A stretch of DNA of 64,000 bases, taken from contig NZ_CP059450.1 of NCBI RefSeq assembly GCF_022023855.1, forward strand, positions 1,190,001 to 1,254,000, given 5' to 3'. The notes beneath the pieces were generated by a model. It worked only from the letters and a program-made list of their open reading frames with translations. It did not search any database and was not told where the DNA came from. The DNA is from Azospirillum brasilense (GTDB lineage Bacteria > Pseudomonadota > Alphaproteobacteria > Azospirillales > Azospirillaceae). Position 1 is the stretch's first letter. Each line of letters opens with the position of its first letter. The position numbers were made by a program, and so were the translations under genes. Shown here one piece after another: positions 25,172 through 34,121 of this stretch.

Positions 25172-26401
25172 ATGCGCCTCGCCTTTCTGACGCAGACCGA
25201 AAACGATCAAGGAACAGCCAGAACATCGCGCGCCGCGACGGATCCGCGCGCCATTGTCTTTGGCGATACGATTGTCCTGCCGTTGGACGACACGGAGGGC
25301 GAAGGCGCGGATCTGTCGGTGGCGGAGCGCCGGGTGGCTCCCGAAGACCTGTACCTGGTGGTTCAAAAGGGACGGCTTTTCCAGCATTACCACCCGGACG
25401 TTCCGGTGTTGCTCGACAAGGGGCGCTTCCTGCTGGTGGAACTGCCGGCGGCGCGGGTACAGGCCATCGGCCATTCAGACAAGCCCTGCTTCACCATCGA
25501 TGCCTTACAGCCAGGCCGGACTGTGTATCGGTCGCTCGGCCGTCCTCAGGCGCGGCGGGGACGCTCCGCCCACGCCAGCGCAGCGGTCGAGCGCCTGTCC
25601 GAAGAGACGTTCGGCGAAGCCATTCGCACGCTCACCGGGTTTCCGACGCGGCTTTCGACATCGGCGCACTTCCGCGCCGCCGCGGATTGGGCGGGCGAGC
25701 GCCTGCGCGGTCTGGGCTTCGATGTCAGCCAGCCGGGCATCGACGTCTCGGGCAAGACGAGCCGGAATGTTCAGGCCGACCGGGTCGGAAAAGGCACCGC
25801 GCGGCGTCTCGTGCTGGTGACGGCGCACCTCGATTCCGTCAACCACCAGGGCGGACCGGATTCCCCGGCGCCAGGCGCGGACGACAACGCCAGCGGCAGC
25901 GCCGGCGCGCTGACTCTTGCCAGCGCCCTCGCCGGGATGGGCGCCGGACACGACTTCCGCATCCTGCTGTTCGGCGGTGAGGAGCAGGGACTGCATGGCA
26001 GCACGCAGCACGTCGCCGGTTTGCCCGCGAGCGAGCGCCGCCGGATCTCCTGCGTCATCAACATGGACATGATCGCCGTCAGAAATGCCGCCGCACCGTC
26101 GGTGCTGCTTGAAGGGGCGCCGGTGTCCAGCGGCCTGATCGACGCGCTTGCGGATGCCGCGGCCCTCTACACCACGCTGCGGGTCGAGACGTCCCTCTCG
26201 CCCTTCGACAGCGACCATGTGCCCTTCATCCGGGCGGATATCCCCGCGGTGCTGACCATCGAGGGGGCGGACCGCGCGAACACCTCGGTCCACACGGCCC
26301 AAGACACGCCCGACCGACTCGATCACGGTCTGGCGATGCAGATCCTCCAGATGAACGCCGCGGTGCTCGCCGAGCAGTTGGATGCGCAAGCCGGTACCTG
26401 A
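25172..26401 (+). CDS. M28-family zinc metallopeptidase
   Basis: A 409-residue protein. A ~140-residue N-terminal domain of unknown role precedes an M28 aminopeptidase domain with the metal ligands in order: His in TAHLDSV, Asp in GADDNASGSAG, the Glu-Glu pair in GGEEQGLHGS, Asp in NMDMIA, and a C-terminal His in SVHTAQDTPD. It should cleave N-terminal residues from peptides with two zinc ions. No signal peptide is seen. The start is taken after GGAAGGGGG; ATGs at 25100 and 25154 are alternatives. It is followed by an M43 peptidase and a small protein in an apparent operon. Confidence 0.88.
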   Translation: MRLAFLTQTENDQGTARTSRAATDPRAIVFGDTIVLPLDDTEGEGADLSVAERRVAPEDLYLVVQKGRLFQHYHPDVPVLLDKGRFLLVELPAARVQAIGHSDKPCFTIDALQPGRTVYRSLGRPQARRGRSAHASAAVERLSEETFGEAIRTLTGFPTRLSTSAHFRAAADWAGERLRGLGFDVSQPGIDVSGKTSRNVQADRVGKGTARRLVLVTAHLDSVNHQGGPDSPAPGADDNASGSAGALTLASALAGMGAGHDFRILLFGGEEQGLHGSTQHVAGLPASERRRISCVINMDMIAVRNAAAPSVLLEGAPVSSGLIDALADAAALYTTLRVETSLSPFDSDHVPFIRADIPAVLTIEGADRANTSVHTAQDTPDRLDHGLAMQILQMNAAVLAEQLDAQAGT

Positions 26402-26431
26402 GACACCACCACCACGAAAAGGGAGGACCAC

Positions 26432-27385
26432 ATGCCGCGAACCCCGCAACGCCGCAACTGCGCCACCGTCCAGACCTACTTCGCGCTGGTCGACAGCTAT
26501 CCCGACTACCGAAAGAACCAGCGCGATATAGAGATGGCGACACGAAAGGCCACTCGGACGCTAGGGTTGGACAGCCTACGGACGATGACGACCGTGGTGA
26601 CCCTACCCGTGGTCGTTCACATCATCCACCGAACGGAACGGGAGAATATCTCGGACGCCCAGGTGCACAGCCAGATCGACGTGCTGAACAAGGACTTCCG
26701 CGGCACGAACTCCGACTTCGGCCAAGTTCCGCAACCGTTCCAGAGCTTGGCCGGGGACGCCCGGATCCAGTTCGTGCTGGCCAGGGAAGCCCCTGACGGC
26801 TCCACCACCACCGGCATCACCCGGACGAAGACCGCAAGGGCGTCGTTCGACGCGGCCAGCCAGGCCATGAAGGCGACGGCAACCGGCGGTATCGACCCAT
26901 GGGACACCACACGCTACCTGAACATCTGGGTTTGCACGCTGCAGGACTCTTTGCTCGGCTATGCCCAGTTCCCCGGCGGACCGCCGGAAACCGATGGCGT
27001 GGTCATCCTCAACACCGCGTTCGGCACGACGGGAACCGCCAAGGCGCCGTTCAACCTCGGCCGCACGGCGACGCACGAGATCGGCCACTTCCTCAACCTG
27101 TCGCACATTTGGGGCGAGGCGCGGATCTCCACTTGTGACGACGGCGACTATGTGGACGACACGCCCAACCAGCTCGGCCCGAACACCGGCAAGCCGAATT
27201 TCCCGCTGGTGTCCTGCCCGGCAAGCAAACCGAACGGCGACATGTTCATGAATTACATGGACTATGTGGACGATGCCGCCATGTTCATGTTCTCCCTCGG
27301 GCAGATCGCGCGCATGCACGCCACCCTTGAGGTCGCGCGCAAGCCCCTGGCGGACGCGGGGGCGCAACTCGCGGAAACCGTCTGA
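26432..27385 (+). CDS. M43 (pappalysin/cytophagalysin) zinc metalloprotease
   Basis: A 317-residue metzincin. The zinc site HEIGHFLNLSH spans residues 215-225 (His215, His219, His225, general base Glu216). The Met-turn region is NYMDY. The N-terminal half has the family's NISDAQVHSQIDVLNKDF and DPWDTTRYLNIWVC segments. Relatives are secreted, but no signal peptide is visible here. It starts 31 bp after the M28 peptidase with its own GGGAGGA site, so the two peptidases are probably co-expressed. The substrate is unknown. Confidence 0.92.
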   Translation: MPRTPQRRNCATVQTYFALVDSYPDYRKNQRDIEMATRKATRTLGLDSLRTMTTVVTLPVVVHIIHRTERENISDAQVHSQIDVLNKDFRGTNSDFGQVPQPFQSLAGDARIQFVLAREAPDGSTTTGITRTKTARASFDAASQAMKATATGGIDPWDTTRYLNIWVCTLQDSLLGYAQFPGGPPETDGVVILNTAFGTTGTAKAPFNLGRTATHEIGHFLNLSHIWGEARISTCDDGDYVDDTPNQLGPNTGKPNFPLVSCPASKPNGDMFMNYMDYVDDAAMFMFSLGQIARMHATLEVARKPLADAGAQLAETV

Positions 27386-27408
27386 CTGGCAAACGACGGA
27401 ACACCGGA

Positions 27409-27744
27409 ATGGATGACGGAATCGGGCAACAAGATCTGATCGGAAACTGGGTGCACGTGTCGGAAGAGGATACGGCCGAGGGGAAGGTCTACCGCCCCTC
27501 GACCTTTCCCCTCCCGTCCAAGGGCGGTCGCGGCGGCCCCGCGCGCGAGGAAATCCAGCTCATGCCCGACAACACCGTCGAGGTTCGCACGATCGGCCCG
27601 GCGGATCCCGAGCGGACGAGCCGTGGACGATGGCGGTTGGAAGGGGGCGACCGGCTGGCGGTTTCTTTCACCGACGATCCGCCGGAAACGGTGTCCTTTC
27701 AGATCCTGTCCGTCCAGCCCGACCGTCTGGTGTTGAAGAAATAG
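27409..27744 (+). CDS. Small protein of the peptidase operon, lipocalin-like
   Basis: An unrecognised 111-residue protein beginning 24 bp after the M43 stop. It opens with LIGNWVHVSEED and closes with FQILSVQPDRLVLKK, a pattern of short beta strands with a Gly-Trp near the start seen in small lipocalin-like barrels. There is no signal peptide or membrane segment. Position suggests an inhibitor, chaperone or accessory for the two peptidases, but that is inference from context only. Confidence 0.7.
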   Translation: MDDGIGQQDLIGNWVHVSEEDTAEGKVYRPSTFPLPSKGGRGGPAREEIQLMPDNTVEVRTIGPADPERTSRGRWRLEGGDRLAVSFTDDPPETVSFQILSVQPDRLVLKK

Positions 27745-27911
27745 ACGCGTGTCCCCAGCCGGCGAGGGTACCGGGTGGCGGCACGCCGTCCATAGAGTGC
27801 CATGGCAAAAGCGCTCGAGGCTCCCAATTGTGAAACAGCGTACAGATAGGGTTCATCCGCGCATTCGGTGCTGAGGTGTCGAGGGCGGAGTGATGGCGAG
27901 CGCTTCGCTCG

Positions 27912-28340
27912 TCAGGTGGTGCACAAGACACGTTGACGGAACAGATCGAACTTGGCGCGGCCGAACATCTGTCGCTTGATGAGCTTCAGGCGGTTGATGA
28001 GCCCCTCGACAGGGCCATTTGCTCCGAGGCTCCTGGAGAGCGGCTTGCAGCGCGTCGAGATCGGCGGCCAGACCTTGGGCGAAGCTGCGCAACGCTGTCG
28101 CGGAGGCCGCCTCCAGCCACGCGGCGAGGGACTTCGCGCTCTGCCGGCGGAGCAGTTTCCTGAAGTCGTTGATGAGGTCCGCCACCTCACGGATGGCTGG
28201 CGCGATCGCCCGCACGGTGTCGACAAATCGGCAGTCGGCACTGCTCAGCAGGCGGGCCGCGCGGCGGCTGGGTGGGACGGGTTCGCCGAGCCCAGCCAAC
28301 GACAAGCCCGCCAAAAACCCGAAGACTTGATGCTCCGCTT
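27912..28340 (-). pseudogene. ISL3-family transposase C-terminal remnant, frameshifted
   Basis: Two frames together give the C-terminal ~140 residues of an ISL3 DDE transposase: FVDTVRAIAPAIREVADL and SFAQGLAADLDALQAAL in one, then NGPVEGLINRLKLIKRQMFG in the other, with the shift at about 28010-28030. The N-terminal two-thirds are missing. No terminal repeats were identified. The flanks 27745-27911 and 28341-28669 hold no clear gene. Confidence 0.82.
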
Positions 28341-28669
28341 GCAGCGACGCTTTCATACCGTCTTGCAGAATCACTGACACATGTACGGTGGGCGCGAGGC
28401 ATCGATCAGATGTGCGGCCCGGAAAAGGCTATGTGTCAGCCTTTCTGCACGGCAGTATGACGCGTTTCCGCTCTTGATCCGGACCAATTCGCCAACAGTG
28501 TCCGGGTCAAGAACCGACCAGCCACAGAAAAGGCGCACGTTCCCTCTTGCCGCGTCGGGCCCGGTTCTGTTCGGCCTTACTTCCGTGGGTGTCCGAATGA
28601 TGGGCGCGCACGGCCCACGCTGATGTTCGCATCCGGCTGTTGTTTCAACTCCAGACATTGGAGGCAAGC

Positions 28670-28843
28670 ATGTGCCACAGCAGTGATCGTTGGAGCTTCT
28701 GGTCTCATCGGCAGCAGAAGACGGAGCCGGTGAACCGGAGTACGACACCGGCACCGACCGAGGAGGATGCCCGGAAGCCCACCCTGGAACCGCGTGAGGA
28801 CGAGCGAACCCGGCGCGAGAAAGAGTTGGAACGCCTGCCCTAA
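28670..28843 (+). CDS. Small charged hypothetical protein
   Basis: A 57-residue frame starting MCHSSDRWSFW after a strong GGAGG site. It is rich in Glu, Arg and Pro and ends in a predicted charged helix (RTRREKELERLP). It has no recognisable family. Its stop overlaps the convergent VWA gene's stop region by four bases. The ribosome site and charge pattern support a real gene, but conservation would need testing. Confidence 0.45.
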   Translation: MCHSSDRWSFWSHRQQKTEPVNRSTTPAPTEEDARKPTLEPREDERTRREKELERLP

Positions 28844-29559
28844 TCGGGAAGGTTCTGAATCGCACTGCTCTCCTGCTCGGCTGCGTTGGCGATCTCCCGC
28901 TTGAGTTTGGCGGTGATGGCATGAACAAAGCTTGATCGGTCAGCGACGCTGTGGACAAAGGCGCCGGAGCCGCCGATGACCCGTTGTGCGAAATACGCCC
29001 CGAGCCAGGGAACCTCGTCGAGGATGACCAAGCCGTTGATGGTGACGCCCTCAGCAACGACGCGGTCGCGCGCGACCTCTGGGAGCGTGCCGACGTTGTT
29101 ATAGCCGTTGCTGACAACGTCGATGACACGGTGGGGCGCCGGCATGACGTCGGGAAAGAGCGTCGCGCAGTTCAACAGCGCCGCACCGATGCCGGTGCTG
29201 CCGGCACGGTCACGCCGCGGCACGGCGTCGATCGCCGCCGCGAACGCTTCGCCGCTGCTGGCGTCAGCGATCACCGTCCATGGGACGAGTACCTTCAGGG
29301 CCGTGGGATCCGACCATAGCACCAGGGTCACCGCAATTCGACCGCGATAGCCACCACGGATCAACTCCACCACGGTCCGATCTCGGAATGCGGCCGCATG
29401 TCCGTCGAGTTCGAACTCAAACATGGCCTGGTCGATGCTTGCTGATCCGTCAACGGCGAGCACGAGTTCCAGATCGACGGCGGGCTGGGCCGCAAGGGCG
29501 CTGCCCCAGAAGAGGATGGTCGCGGCAACTGCAGCAGCAACTCCGGTCGGCACCGACAT
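28840..29559 (-). CDS. DUF1194 / von Willebrand A domain secreted protein
   Basis: A 239-residue protein with a signal peptide (about residues 1-24, ending SALAA) and a VWA-like domain carrying the metal-ion site DGSAS and later acidic residues. DUF1194 proteins are exported and of unknown role; VWA domains usually mediate protein binding. The start at 29559 follows GGAGG; an upstream in-frame start does not. It stands alone, convergent with the small charged protein. Confidence 0.88.
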   Translation of the reverse strand: MSVPTGVAAAVAATILFWGSALAAQPAVDLELVLAVDGSASIDQAMFEFELDGHAAAFRDRTVVELIRGGYRGRIAVTLVLWSDPTALKVLVPWTVIADASSGEAFAAAIDAVPRRDRAGSTGIGAALLNCATLFPDVMPAPHRVIDVVSNGYNNVGTLPEVARDRVVAEGVTINGLVILDEVPWLGAYFAQRVIGGSGAFVHSVADRSSFVHAITAKLKREIANAAEQESSAIQNLPD

Positions 29560-29651
29560 GACTGGCCTCCACCCAGTCATGTGGAGCGGCCCGAAACGTC
29601 TGCGACTGCCTGAAGCAATGCATCGCCGTTACGCGGCCGTCCAAACGAGTA

Positions 29652-29680
29652 TCCCCTTTCACGACACCGGCGCTGACACG
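29652..29680 (+). repeat. Interspersed repeat, copy 6
   Basis: Reads ATCCCCTTTCACGACACC then GGCGCTGACAC. The left half matches the family well and the right half is shortened. It lies between the VWA gene and the MFS transporter gene; 29560-29768 contains nothing else recognisable. Confidence 0.6.
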
Positions 29681-29768
29681 CCCCCGCGTGGCGTGGGCCT
29701 TGAACCGTCCACCGATCCGGGTCAACTCCGAACGTCAACAAAGCAAAACGGGCGTCAGACTCGTTCCA

Positions 29769-31085
29769 CTAGCGGGTCGCGGCCGCTTTCGGAAACAGTG
29801 CAAAGGCGAGCAGCGCCGCCAGCGCGGAGGCCATCCAGACGGCGCCCCAGCCGCCCCGGTCCAAAAGGAGCGGGATCGCCAACGGAGTGAGGAAATAAGT
29901 CCCGAAGGCGAAGGTGTTGCCGAGCCCGAGGGCTGCCCCGGTGTGGGTGATGCCGGCGATGGTGGCAAGTTCAGTGAAGGCGATGCCGTGCCAACTCGAC
30001 GCAACGATACCACCGACCACCAGGACTCCCACACCAACCAGCATCAACGCGCCGTTGTGTCCGGCTCCAGTAGGTTCCACGGCCACCAAAAGGGCGAGTG
30101 CCCCGTAGACGGCCGCCGTCAGCAGCGCGCACGCTTTCAGGAAGGGGCGCCGGTTCCGCCGGCGGTCGGTGTAACGGCCGCTCCACACACGAGCCACGGC
30201 AGCCCCAAGCTGGACCGCCACGATGGTCGCGCTGATGGCCGTCGTGCCCAGATGGAGGGCGTCGTTCAGGAAGACCGCCGCGAAGGTCACCACCGCGATC
30301 TGGGGGATGCAGAGCGCGCCAAGCCCGAAAACCGTCCGCCAGACCGAGCCGTTGCGGAACAGTCCAGTGCCGCCCGTGCCCGGCCGCGCCGCGGGCTCGC
30401 CCCTCGGCCGGGTTACCGGCGGCTCGCGCAGCCAGAGCCACACGAAGCCCGTGGTTACCAAGCACATCGCCGCCAGCGCCCCGTAGACGCCACGGAATCC
30501 CATGCTCTCCGCCAGCGCGGGAAGCAGCAGAGCGCCGGCAGCACCGCCCGCCGGCAGGGCCATCTGCCGGATGCTCATGGCCAAGCCGCGCTCCCCCTCA
30601 CCGAACCAAGCCATAACGGCACGCCCGCTCGACCCGTTCAGGCTCCCGCCGATCACGCCCACCAACAGAAGGGCGCCACCGAGCAGCCCGGCGGACGGTG
30701 TGACGGACGCAGCCGGAGAAAGGAACACCGCCATCAGCGCCAGCACGAGGCTGGTCAGGCCCAGGCCCGTCAGCAGCACCTTGCGGTCGCCCCAGCGGTC
30801 GGTCAGCATGCCCCACAGCAGTTCGCTGACGGCCACCCCCAGCCCCATGGCGCCGATCACCCATCCTAGATCGGTCAACTCCAGCCGGTAGTCCGACCGC
30901 ATGAGGACCGCGGTTGCCGGAAGCCCCGTCAGCGCCGCGGCGAAGCTGCCGTTCGCGGCGACGCCCACCCCAAGCACTTTCCATCGGTGTGCATCCACAC
31001 CCCCCACCGCCGGCCTTGCTGTGCCCGCATCGCGTCCCTCGCTCGTGATCGCCAGCCTCATGATCCGCCGTCTCATGGTCGCCAT
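29769..31085 (-). CDS. MFS transporter
   Basis: A 438-residue major facilitator with about 12 membrane helices and the loop 2-3 motif GMLTDRWGDRKVLL. A central cytoplasmic loop (PRGEPAARPGTGG) separates the two six-helix halves. Substrate is not predictable; drug, organic acid or sugar export/import are all possible. The start is taken at 31085 (GAGG upstream); ATGs at 31076 and 31061 are possible. It is divergent from a LysR gene that probably controls it. Confidence 0.87.
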   Translation of the reverse strand: MATMRRRIMRLAITSEGRDAGTARPAVGGVDAHRWKVLGVGVAANGSFAAALTGLPATAVLMRSDYRLELTDLGWVIGAMGLGVAVSELLWGMLTDRWGDRKVLLTGLGLTSLVLALMAVFLSPAASVTPSAGLLGGALLLVGVIGGSLNGSSGRAVMAWFGEGERGLAMSIRQMALPAGGAAGALLLPALAESMGFRGVYGALAAMCLVTTGFVWLWLREPPVTRPRGEPAARPGTGGTGLFRNGSVWRTVFGLGALCIPQIAVVTFAAVFLNDALHLGTTAISATIVAVQLGAAVARVWSGRYTDRRRNRRPFLKACALLTAAVYGALALLVAVEPTGAGHNGALMLVGVGVLVVGGIVASSWHGIAFTELATIAGITHTGAALGLGNTFAFGTYFLTPLAIPLLLDRGGWGAVWMASALAALLAFALFPKAAATR

Positions 31086-31124
31086 GGTGGAAAGCCTCGG
31101 CTTCAATTGTTCTTGCCATCAGCG

Positions 31125-31143
31125 TGATAGCGCGCGACGATCA
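31125..31143. promoter_or_regulatory. LysR-box candidate (TGAT-N11-ATCA)
   Basis: TGAT at 31125-31128 and ATCA at 31140-31143 are separated by 11 bp, giving the T-N11-A pattern bound by LysR-type regulators. It lies between the divergent MFS and LysR genes. Confidence 0.5.
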
Positions 31144-31199
31144 TCCCGATAATCAGGAAATTTTTGACGTTAGATCCCGAAAACCAGGACGATGGCTGC

Positions 31200-32087
31200 G
31201 TGAAGATCACCTTCGACCTCGACGTGCTGCGCAGCTTCGTGGCCGGCGTGGACCTTGGCAGCTTCGCCAAGGCCGCCGACCGACTGGGCCGTTCGACGTC
31301 CGCCATCAGCGCGCAAGTCAAGAAGCTGGAGGAGCAGGCGGGCACGCCAATCTTCCGCAAGTCCGGCCGCGGCCTTGCCCTGACGGAGGCGGGCGAGACC
31401 ATGCTGGCCTACGCGCGCCGCCTGCTGGATCTGAACGACGAGGCGGTGACTGCCCTGCACGGTATGGCGACGGAGGGATGGCTGCGGATCGGCATGCAGG
31501 AGGATTTTGCAGAGGCCCTGCTGCCGATGGCGCTCGGCCGCTTCTCGCGGGTCCATCCCAAGATCCGGATCGAGGCGCGGGTGGCGCGCAATGCCGATCT
31601 TCTTGATCGGGTGGCGCGCGGTCGGCTGGATTTTGCGCTGGCCTGGGACGACAGGGCGCCGGCCCCACACAAGGTGGACGTCGCAACGGTGCCGGTCCGC
31701 TGGATCGGCGCGCGCGACGCGACGACGACCCGGCGTTTGCTGGAGGACGCCAAGGGAGAGCCATTGCCCATTGTGTCGTTCGACGACGGCTGCTGGTTCC
31801 GCAACGTAGGGACAGCCGCGCTCGACCGCGCCGGGTGGGCATGGCGCGTGGCGCTGACGAGCCCCAACCTGTCGGGGTTGTGGGCCGGCGTGGCCGCCGG
31901 CTTGGGGCTCACCATCCGCACGGCGGTGGGCCTACCTCCAGGCCTACGGGCGTTGGACGAGTGCGACGGCGGCCTGCCGCCGCTGCCCTCCATCAATCTC
32001 GCGATTTACCGGAGGGACGCAGACCTCGATCCGTGGGCGGAGAGGCTGATCGACCTCGTTCGCGACGGCGTGCACGAGCTGCTGTGA
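31200..32087 (+). CDS. LysR-family transcriptional regulator
   Basis: A 295-residue LTTR of the short, CynR/GltC-like size. The HTH is FAKAADRLGRSTSAISAQVK. The effector domain begins WLRIGMQEDFAEALLPMAL. It starts with GTG after AGGA; a TTG 12 codons upstream is an alternative. It is divergent from an MFS transporter with a T-N11-A box between them, so control of that transporter in response to its substrate is likely. Confidence 0.9.
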   Translation: MKITFDLDVLRSFVAGVDLGSFAKAADRLGRSTSAISAQVKKLEEQAGTPIFRKSGRGLALTEAGETMLAYARRLLDLNDEAVTALHGMATEGWLRIGMQEDFAEALLPMALGRFSRVHPKIRIEARVARNADLLDRVARGRLDFALAWDDRAPAPHKVDVATVPVRWIGARDATTTRRLLEDAKGEPLPIVSFDDGCWFRNVGTAALDRAGWAWRVALTSPNLSGLWAGVAAGLGLTIRTAVGLPPGLRALDECDGGLPPLPSINLAIYRRDADLDPWAERLIDLVRDGVHELL

Positions 32088-32164
32088 CCTTTAGGTAGAG
32101 TCTGACGGACCCGCGTGTTGGAGCTGTTGGAAGCGGTCACTCCCCTTCAGCCGGAGCGACCGCG

Positions 32165-32434
32165 ATGCGCCGCCATGAGGTCTCCGACGCCCAATAGGCG
32201 CTGGTTTCAGAACGGATGCCGCCGTCCGGGCGCCCTGGCGGGCGATGGCGCAGTCACCGTGACCTCGTCAACGGGCTGTTCTAGAAGCTGAATACCGGTG
32301 TGCCCTGGCGCGACATCCCAGCGCGCTGCGGGTCGCGGCAGAACATCTACGACCGCTTCATACGCTGGCGGCGCGATGGCTTATTCGAACGGCTACTCGA
32401 GCGTCTGCGCCTGCATCTGGATGATCAGCGCCCG
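32165..32434 (+). pseudogene. IS5-family (IS427-like) transposase N-terminal remnant with two TAG stops
   Basis: Translation from 32165 gives the start of an IS427-type transposase (HEVSDAQ, stop, ALVSERMPPSGRPGGRW, DLVNGLF, stop, KLNTGVPWRDIPARCG, IYDRFIRWRRDGLFERLL). Two in-frame TAG codons, at 32195-32197 and 32282-32284, interrupt it. The homology ends at LRLHLDDQ, about 15 bp before interspersed repeat copy 7. The rest of the element is missing, so it is a long-dead fragment. Confidence 0.8.
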
Positions 32435-32447
32435 ATGGGAAGCCGCA

Positions 32448-32483
32448 TCCCCTTTCACCACACCAACGCCAGCGGCTTTTGAC
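32448..32483 (+). repeat. Interspersed repeat, copy 7 (well preserved)
   Basis: Core CCCCTTTCACCACACCAAC followed by GCCAGCGGCTTTTGAC; 34 of 36 positions equal copy 3. As in copy 3, GCGG follows the terminal GAC after five bases. It directly abuts the broken end of the IS5-family fragment. Confidence 0.8.
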
Positions 32484-32823
32484 CCGATGCGGACCGTCGC
32501 TTACGACCGCTTTGCGCCAGGAGCTGAAGTTGGTTGGCTGCTATAAAGCGGAGCGAACAGGCCCGCCGACCGCGGAAGGAATCCCGCTCCCAGCAGTACG
32601 GAACCACCACCGAGAGCTTGGCGCCTAACCCACAACACTGAACCGGGCCCGAGGGTCTAAACTTCCTTGAGTCGACAATCACGAAGGATTGCTGTCGCGG
32701 GTATTGACCTGAGCGAGAGGCGGTTTTCCGGGTACGAGGCAGTGCTGGTGGCATGGGGGGCCACCGTCCTGGAAACGGAGCGCGACAGCGGCCGGTCCAT
32801 CCGCGGGCGTCTGACGGAGGTGA
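32484..32823. other. Gene-free stretch beside repeat copy 7
   Basis: About 340 bp without a recognisable gene. Minus-strand frames across it contain short peptides that could be debris of a mobile element, but no family could be named. It ends at the MFS transporter stop codon. Confidence 0.5.
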
Positions 32824-34020
32824 TCAGGAGGCGACAGCGACTGCCCGCGCGCGCATGCCTCCCAGCACGACCAGGGCGGCCAGCAGCAGCACGATTCCGC
32901 TGGCGCCGAAGACCCCCCCGGCGCCGCTGACGCCGAAGATGGCGCCGCCCGCTGCCGCACCGGTGGCGATGGCGAGTTGCACCGCCGCGACGAAGAGACC
33001 GCCGGCGCTTTCCGCCTCGTCCGGCACGGTGCGGGTGATCCAGGTGGACCAGGCCACCGGCACGGCGCCGAAGGCGACGCCCCACAGCGCGATCAGCACC
33101 GAGGCCACGGTCGGCGACCCGCCCAGCGCGGCCAGCCCGAGCCCGAGCAGCCCCATGGTCAGCGGCATGACCGTCAGGGTCAGCCGCATGCTGCGTGCCA
33201 GCAGCGCGCCGCCGAGATAGGTGCCGGCGAAATTCGCCACGCCGAAGCCCAGCAGGATGCCCGACACGCCGCTGACGCCGACGCCGGTCACCGTCTCCAG
33301 GAACGGCCGGACATAGGTGAACAGCGCGAAATGCCCGGTGAAGACCAGGATGATCGACACCATGCCGATCCCGACCCCAGGCCGCGCCATCACCTCGCCC
33401 AGGGTGCGGAGGCTGGTGTGGCCGTTCGGCGCCATGCGTGGCAGCGTCAGAACCTGCGCCACCAAGGCCGCCAGCCCCAGCCCGCCGGCCATCAGGAACA
33501 CTGCGCGCCAGCCGAGCAGGTCGCCCAGATAGCTTCCGATCGGGGCCGCGAAGACGGTGGCGGCGGACACGCCGCTGAAGATCATCGACAAGGCCCGCGG
33601 GATCATCGGCTCCGGCACCAGCCGCATGGCGATCGCGGCCGACATGGCCCAGAAGCCGCCGAGCGCCATCCCCAGCAGCACCCGCCCGACCAGCAGCGAC
33701 AGCAGGTCGGGGGCGAAGGCGACGGCCAGGTTTGACACCAGCAGCAACGCCGAAAAGGCGAGCAGCACATGGCGCCGGTCGATCCGGCGGGTCGCGGCGG
33801 AGATCAGCAGGCTGGCGACCAGCGCCACCGCGGCAGTCGCGGTGACGGCTTGGCCGGCCATCGCCTCGGTCACATGCAGGTCGGCCGCCATCGGCGTCAG
33901 CAGGCTGGCCGGCAGAAACTCCGCCGTCACCAGTCCGAATACGCCGAGCGTCAGGGAGAAGACGGCACCCCAGGCGGGCTCCGCCGGCGCGGCGCCGGCT
34001 TGCCTCACAGGTTCCATCAT
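32824..34020 (-). CDS. MFS transporter, drug/arabinose-efflux (AraJ/YdhP) type
   Basis: A 398-residue, 12-helix major facilitator resembling sugar-efflux and multidrug exporters: LGVFGLVTAEFLPASLL in helix 1, RRIDRRHVLL in loop 2-3, and RVLLGMALGGFWAM in helix 4. The start at 34020 (two consecutive ATGs, AGGACA upstream) gives the usual short N-terminus; the longer open frame overlaps the divergent regulator. It is paired head-to-head with an AraC-family gene. Confidence 0.9.
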   Translation of the reverse strand: MMEPVRQAGAAPAEPAWGAVFSLTLGVFGLVTAEFLPASLLTPMAADLHVTEAMAGQAVTATAAVALVASLLISAATRRIDRRHVLLAFSALLLVSNLAVAFAPDLLSLLVGRVLLGMALGGFWAMSAAIAMRLVPEPMIPRALSMIFSGVSAATVFAAPIGSYLGDLLGWRAVFLMAGGLGLAALVAQVLTLPRMAPNGHTSLRTLGEVMARPGVGIGMVSIILVFTGHFALFTYVRPFLETVTGVGVSGVSGILLGFGVANFAGTYLGGALLARSMRLTLTVMPLTMGLLGLGLAALGGSPTVASVLIALWGVAFGAVPVAWSTWITRTVPDEAESAGGLFVAAVQLAIATGAAAGGAIFGVSGAGGVFGASGIVLLLAALVVLGGMRARAVAVAS

Positions 34021-34121
34021 GGTCTGTCCTCGCAGGAAGATTATGCTGCGACGCAGAATAGATTGGAGGTGCTGGACGATCCATGCCACAACGTCCGCAT
34101 CTTTTGATCGGTAGTCCGGAT

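Noticed and set aside
28381..28623. An 80-codon plus-strand frame beside the ISL3 remnant
   Set aside because: There is no ribosome site, no recognisable motif and an unstructured composition. It may be fragments of mobile DNA.
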